This document shows, one piece after another, positions 22,413-26,426 of a stretch of DNA of 26,426 bases. The notes under the pieces are model-generated. The model did no database searches. It had not been told where the DNA came from and saw only the letters and a program-made list of their open reading frames with translations. Source of the stretch: JAVKSL01 sp039583695 (GTDB lineage Bacteria > Actinomycetota > Acidimicrobiia > Acidimicrobiales > JAJPHD01); contig JAVKSL010000041.1 in NCBI GenBank assembly GCA_039583695.1, positions 1-26,426 on the forward strand, written 5' to 3'. The position numbers and the translations under genes are program-made. The first letter of the stretch is position 1. Every line of letters begins with the position of its first letter.

Positions 22413-23402
22413 ATGGCCCAGATCGCGGTGATCACGGGAGCTTCGGCAGGGGTGGGACGCGCTACCGCGCGTGCCTTCGCTGAGCACGGTTTCGACGTGG
22501 CGCTGCTCGCCCGCGGGCAAGCTGGCCTCGACGCGGCGGCCAAGGAGGTGCGCAGCGCCGGCGCCCGGGCTCTGGTCGTACCCACCGACGTATCGCAGTT
22601 TGACCAGGTCGACAGTGCCGCCACAATGGTCGAGGACGAGTTGGGGCCGATCGACGTGTGGGTGAACGATGCCATGACCACCGTCTTCGCCCCCTCCTGG
22701 GAGGTGAAGCCAGCCGACTTCCAACGGGCCGTCGAGGTGACCTTCCTCGGTCAGGTGTGGGGAACGATGGCGGCCCTGTCCAAGATGCGGCCCCGCGACA
22801 GGGGCCAGATCGTCAACGTCGGCTCCGCTCTGTGCTTCATCGGCATCCCGCTTCAATCGGCGTACTGCTCCTCCAAGTTCGCCTGCCGCGGGTTCTTCGA
22901 GTCGACACGAGCCGAGCTGATCCACGAGGGCAGCCACATCCGGATGAGCATGGTGCACCTCCCGGCCGTCAACACTCCGCAGTTCGACTGGTGCCGTACC
23001 GTCTTCGACGTTCACCCCATGCCGGCTCCGCCGATCTACCAGCCGGAGATCCCGGCCAGGTTCATCCTCGAGACCGCGCTCAACGGGCGGCGGGACAAGG
23101 TCATCGGCTCGTGGAACAAGATCCTGGTTGTGGCCGCCAAGCTGGCCCCGGCGCTCGGCAACCAGTACGCGGCGATCGGCGCCTGGGAGAGCCAGCTCAG
23201 CTCCCAGCGGGTGCGCCCCGATCGCCCCTCCAACCTCTACGAGCCAGCCGACGCCGGCGTCGATCACGGAGCCCACGGCGAGCTCGACCACGACGCCCAC
23301 GGGTTCTTCACGCCGAGCTTCCTCAAGGCCCTGCCGAAGACGGCCAAGACCTTCGCCAAAGCGCTGGCCAACACGATCGAGGAAAAGAGGCGCGGCGTCT
23401 GA
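22413..23402 (+). CDS. Short-chain dehydrogenase/reductase with C-terminal extension
   Basis: This 329-residue NAD(P)-dependent oxidoreductase has the classical SDR cofactor motif TGASAGVG near residue 8, the NNAG position replaced by VNDAM near 86, the catalytic Ser in NVGSAL near 137, and the Tyr/Lys pair in SAYCSSK near residue 150. An extension of about 80 residues follows the core, with the His/Asp/Gly-rich DHGAHGELDHDAHGFF and an amphipathic Lys-rich end. SDRs with this tail are common in soil bacteria; the substrate is unknown. ATG 22413 has AGGAG seven bases upstream. The gene converges on the FAD/Fe-S oxidoreductase gene with only five bases between the stops. Confidence 0.92.
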   Translation: MAQIAVITGASAGVGRATARAFAEHGFDVALLARGQAGLDAAAKEVRSAGARALVVPTDVSQFDQVDSAATMVEDELGPIDVWVNDAMTTVFAPSWEVKPADFQRAVEVTFLGQVWGTMAALSKMRPRDRGQIVNVGSALCFIGIPLQSAYCSSKFACRGFFESTRAELIHEGSHIRMSMVHLPAVNTPQFDWCRTVFDVHPMPAPPIYQPEIPARFILETALNGRRDKVIGSWNKILVVAAKLAPALGNQYAAIGAWESQLSSQRVRPDRPSNLYEPADAGVDHGAHGELDHDAHGFFTPSFLKALPKTAKTFAKALANTIEEKRRGV

Positions 23403-23407
23403 GCGCC

Positions 23408-26326
23408 CTAGGCCCCGGGGTCGAGGACCTCAGCCAGGTGTAGCGCCTGGCGCCCGGTTGCCTGTTCGATCTGGGTCCTGCAGCTGAACCCGTCGGCTAT
23501 CACCAGCTTTGCGGGACCTGCGGCACGCACGGCGGGGAGCAGGACCCGCTCGGCACACGCCATGGACACCTCGTAGTGGCCGCGCTCGAAGCCGAAGTTC
23601 CCCGCCAGGCCACAACAGCCCGAATCGAGCACCTCGGCGTCGACCCCGGCTCTGGCCAGCAGGGCGGTGTCCGGCTCCATCCCGAGCACCGCCTTGTGGT
23701 GACAGTGGCCCTGGATGATCGCCTCACAGTCGCGGCGAGGGGGATCCCAGTCGGGCGCTCGGTTCGCCAAGAGCTCCGCCAGGGTCAGGGTCTGGGCCGC
23801 CAGTCGCTTGGCACCTTCGTCCTGCGGTAGCAGATCAGCCAGATCGGAACGGAAGACCGCGGTGCACGACGGCTCGAGGCCGACCACGGGCAGGCCCGCC
23901 TCGAGCGCAGGGGCCAGGGCGTCGACGCTGCGACGGAGCATCCGCTTGGCCATGCCCAGCTGCCCGGTCGATATCCAGGTCAAGCCACAGCACAAGGGGC
24001 GGTCGGGGATCTCGACACGAAACCCGGCTGACTCCAGGACGGACAGGGCGGCACGGCCGACGTTGGGGTGGAAGTAGTTGTTGAACGTGTCGGGCCAGAG
24101 CAGCACCGGCGGGCCCCCCGCTGGCACGCTCGCCGGCCGCGCCCGGAACCAGTCGGTGAAACTCTGGTGAGCAAAGCGGGGGAAGTCACGTTCGTATGCG
24201 ATCCCACCCAACCACTTGAGGGCGCTGTCCAGCCCCGGGGTGTGGGTGGCGACGTTGAGGAGCCGGGGGGCCCTCGACGCTGCCCTGGCGGCCAGGGGCA
24301 ACCAGCCCATCGAATAGTGTGCCGCCGGCCGCAGGCGCCAGCGGTAGTGGTGTGCAAGGAACTCGGCCTTGTAAGTGGCCATATCAACGTTCACCGGGCA
24401 CTCGCTCTTGCAGCCCTTGCAGGCCAGACACAGATCCAGGGCATCGCGGACCGCCTCGGAGCGCCACCCGTCGGTGATGACGTCGCCCTGCAGCATCTCG
24501 AAGAGGAGCCGGGCCCGTCCACGGGTGGAGTCCTTCTCCTCCCGGGTCGCCATGTAAGAGGGGCACATCGTGCCACCGTCCTCCTTGCGGCACTTGCCCG
24601 CACCCACGCAGCGCAGGGCCGCCTGGGCGATGCTCCCGTTGTCGTTGGTAAAGGCGAAGAATGTGCTCGGGTTCGCCGGCCGGTAGTGGGCCCCGAGGCG
24701 CAGGTGCTCGTCGATGCGGGCCGGGTGCACGACCTTGCCCGGGTTCATCTTGTTGCCCGGGTCCCACAAGCCCTTGAACTCCTCGAACGCACGCACCAGG
24801 TCGGGGCCGTACATCCGGGGCAGCAGCTCGGCCCGGGACTGGCCGTCGCCGTGCTCGCCGGAGATCGATCCCCCATAGGAGACGCACAGGTCGGCGGCCT
24901 CCTGCGCGAAGGTGCGGTAGCGGGCGATCCCGTCGACGGAGGTGAGGTCCAGGTCGAGTCGGTTGTGGATGCACGCCTGCCCGAAGTGCCCGTAGAGAGC
25001 GGCGTGATAGCCGTGGCGCGCGTAGAGGGCGAGCAGGTCCCGCAGGTAGTCGCCAAGCCTGCTCGGGGGGACCGCCGAGTCCTCCCATCCGGTCCAGGTC
25101 CGGGTCCCGTCGGGGAGCCGTGCGGTGACCCCGATCCCGGCTTCGCGCAGCGCCCACACCCGGGCCACCTGGGCCGGATCCTCGACCAGCCTGGTGGAGG
25201 GCGCCCCCTCTCCCCGACCCACCTCGTCGATCATGTCCGCCGCCCTGCCCATCACCTCGTCTGCGCTGGTCCCTCCGAGCTCCACGATCAACCAGGCCCG
25301 GCCCGGAGGCAGCAACGACAGGCTTGGAAGGAAGAGATGCTCGGCCTTGGTATCGGCCACCAGCTGGTGGCCGAACCCCTCGAGTCCGATCGGGTGGTGC
25401 CTCAACAGCAGCGGCACGGCATCGCCGGCAGCTCCCACGTCGGGGTAACCAAGGACGACCATGGCCCGCTCCGGCGGGTCGGGCACGAGGACCAGCTCCG
25501 CGGACAGCACGGCGACACAGGTGCCCTCCGTGCCGACCAGGGCGCGGGCCACGTTGAAGCCCTTCTCCGGGAGCAGGTCGTCCAGGTTGTATCCGGCCAC
25601 CCGTCGGGGGATGTCGGGATATCGCCTGCGGATCTCATCTCCGTACACGTCGCGGATTCGAGCCATGCCCGCGTAGATCTCAGCGCGCCGGCCTCCCCCG
25701 GCGATGATCGCGGCCAGCTCGTCGTCGCTGGTCGGCCCGACCCACATTCGCAACCCGTCGTAGGTGAGGACCTCTAGGCACCCGACATTATCCGAGGTCC
25801 GTCCCGCCATCATCGAGTGCGTCCCGCAGGAGTTGTTGCCGATCATGCCGCCAAAGGTGCAATGGTTGTGGGTGGCCGGGTCCGGTCCGAAGGTCAACCC
25901 GTGCGGGCGGGCGCGGTCACGCAGCGTGTCGAGGACACACCCGGGCTCGACCCTTGCCCGTCGGCGCTCGGGGTCGAGCCAGGCGATGCGGTTGAGGTGA
26001 CGGGAGCAGTCGATGACCACCGCGGTGTTGGTGGACTGACCCGCCATGGCAGTGCCTCCCCCGCGCATCAGGACCGGCGCCCCCTTCGCAGCGCAGGAGG
26101 CCATCGCCGCCACGACATCGTCGACGCTGCGAGGGAGCACCACGCCAATCGGGATCTGGCGGTAGTTGGATGCGTCGGTCGAATAGAGCGCCCTGGTGCC
26201 GTCGTCGAACGAGACCCGCCCGGTGACGCTCGCTCTGAGCGCCGCCTCGAGCAGCGTCGGACTGTCCCCGGTCGCCCCACCGGCGCCGGTCGCCGTAGCG
26301 CTTTTGATGATCACCGGACTTGCCAT
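23408..26326 (-). CDS. FAD-binding and Fe-S-binding oxidoreductase (YdiJ/D-2-hydroxyacid dehydrogenase-like)
   Basis: This 972-residue fusion starts with a GlcD-type FAD domain (PVLMRGGGTAMAGQS near residue 85, NNSCGTHSM near 165, VGTEGTCVAVLSAELV near 260) and a FAD-oxidase C domain ending with SGEHGDGQSRAELLPRMYG. A ferredoxin-like part follows, with CVGAGKC, MCPSY and CLACKGCKSECP for Fe-S clusters, then two CCG domains (RPLCCGLTW and DSGCCGLAGNFGF). This order is that of YdiJ-like D-2-hydroxyglutarate or D-lactate dehydrogenases, which oxidise a D-2-hydroxyacid and feed electrons to the respiratory chain. Start options are ATG 26326 and GTG 26314; the latter gives a GTGA overlap with the upstream stop and is nearly as likely. 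Upstream Shine-Dalgarno is weak for both. The exact substrate is not shown. Confidence 0.92.
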   Translation of the reverse strand: MASPVIIKSATATGAGGATGDSPTLLEAALRASVTGRVSFDDGTRALYSTDASNYRQIPIGVVLPRSVDDVVAAMASCAAKGAPVLMRGGGTAMAGQSTNTAVVIDCSRHLNRIAWLDPERRRARVEPGCVLDTLRDRARPHGLTFGPDPATHNHCTFGGMIGNNSCGTHSMMAGRTSDNVGCLEVLTYDGLRMWVGPTSDDELAAIIAGGGRRAEIYAGMARIRDVYGDEIRRRYPDIPRRVAGYNLDDLLPEKGFNVARALVGTEGTCVAVLSAELVLVPDPPERAMVVLGYPDVGAAGDAVPLLLRHHPIGLEGFGHQLVADTKAEHLFLPSLSLLPPGRAWLIVELGGTSADEVMGRAADMIDEVGRGEGAPSTRLVEDPAQVARVWALREAGIGVTARLPDGTRTWTGWEDSAVPPSRLGDYLRDLLALYARHGYHAALYGHFGQACIHNRLDLDLTSVDGIARYRTFAQEAADLCVSYGGSISGEHGDGQSRAELLPRMYGPDLVRAFEEFKGLWDPGNKMNPGKVVHPARIDEHLRLGAHYRPANPSTFFAFTNDNGSIAQAALRCVGAGKCRKEDGGTMCPSYMATREEKDSTRGRARLLFEMLQGDVITDGWRSEAVRDALDLCLACKGCKSECPVNVDMATYKAEFLAHHYRWRLRPAAHYSMGWLPLAARAASRAPRLLNVATHTPGLDSALKWLGGIAYERDFPRFAHQSFTDWFRARPASVPAGGPPVLLWPDTFNNYFHPNVGRAALSVLESAGFRVEIPDRPLCCGLTWISTGQLGMAKRMLRRSVDALAPALEAGLPVVGLEPSCTAVFRSDLADLLPQDEGAKRLAAQTLTLAELLANRAPDWDPPRRDCEAIIQGHCHHKAVLGMEPDTALLARAGVDAEVLDSGCCGLAGNFGFERGHYEVSMACAERVLLPAVRAAGPAKLVIADGFSCRTQIEQATGRQALHLAEVLDPGA

Positions 26327-26426
26327 GGACGAGGCAGGCGGGCCGCGCATTCGAGGAGAAGGGCGTGCACGAAGGCCTGGGGGAGGTTGCCCCGCAGCTG
26401 GCGCTGGAGAACGTCGAGCTCCTCGG
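26311..26426 (-). CDS. C-terminal tail of a probable GH15 glucoamylase/trehalase (partial)
   Basis: Only the last 37 or so residues are visible, ending in TGA at 26311-26313. They include the segment GNLPQAFVHALLLECAARL, which matches the conserved GNFPQAFSH-like motif near the C-terminus of bacterial glycoside hydrolase family 15 proteins. Such enzymes release glucose from trehalose or alpha-glucans. The frame overlaps the start of the FAD/Fe-S gene by 16 bases, or by four (GTGA) if that gene starts at 26314. The rest of the gene is outside the window, so the call rests on one motif. Confidence 0.6.
   Translation of the reverse strand, partial: EELDVLQRQLRGNLPQAFVHALLLECAARLPRPWQVR

Noticed and set aside
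24068..25777. 569-codon plus-strand ORF opposite the FAD/Fe-S oxidoreductase
   Set aside because: It is a mirror frame of a well-supported 972-residue enzyme, with a composition typical of antisense high-GC frames.

Overview
The window is a high-GC, very gene-dense stretch with two 100-N scaffold gaps (1647-1746 and 21605-21704), so it comes from a draft or metagenome assembly. Frequent GTG and TTG starts, genes overlapping by 1-4 bases, a biotin-carrier tail of the AccA3 kind and a PspA protein with a C-terminal PspAA-type domain all point to Actinomycetota. An Acidimicrobiia-like lineage is my best guess, but it is an inference and there is no rRNA to settle it.

Region 1 (1-7302, plus strand) holds the end of an acyl-CoA carboxylase biotin-carrier protein, an M20-type amidohydrolase, and a purine operon purA-purD-purE-purB-purC-purS. 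Four of the five pur junctions are 4-base GTGA overlaps. The exception, purE/purB, carries a short tandem duplication that has displaced the start codon. purQ and purL do not follow purS.

Region 2 (7369-10230) holds a phytoene-dehydrogenase-like FAD oxidoreductase (plus), a 56-residue one-helix membrane protein (minus) and an acyl-CoA dehydrogenase (minus).

Region 3 (10325-16266) is the most interesting part. A six-gene minus-strand operon encodes an unrecognised 130-residue protein, three consecutive proteins each built of two YbjQ/DUF74-like domains (six domains in all), a RodA-type SEDS glycosyltransferase and a bifunctional-nuclease (DUF151) protein. The last five genes overlap by 1-4 bases. 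Divergent from it, across a 59-base gap, is a PspA protein fused to a PspAA-like domain. Together they look like an envelope-stress or membrane-maintenance module. The RodA has alanine at both the Glu and Lys positions of the usually conserved QPSE-x-x-K motif.

Region 4 (16318-22201) is an ion-transport island: a hemerythrin-like HHE protein, a CPA1-type cation/proton antiporter with a TrkA-C domain, a TehA/Mae1/SLAC1-type anion transporter, a ClC channel with CBS and TrkA-C domains that is interrupted by a frameshift, and a partial membrane protein.

Region 5 (22202-26426) holds a short-chain dehydrogenase preceded by three tandem 13-bp repeats, a large FAD plus Fe-S oxidoreductase resembling YdiJ-type D-2-hydroxyacid dehydrogenases, and the C-terminal tail of a probable GH15 glucoamylase/trehalase.

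No tRNA, rRNA, CRISPR array, insertion sequence or phage gene was seen. No stretch over 300 bases lacks a gene. Short tandem duplications recur through the window.
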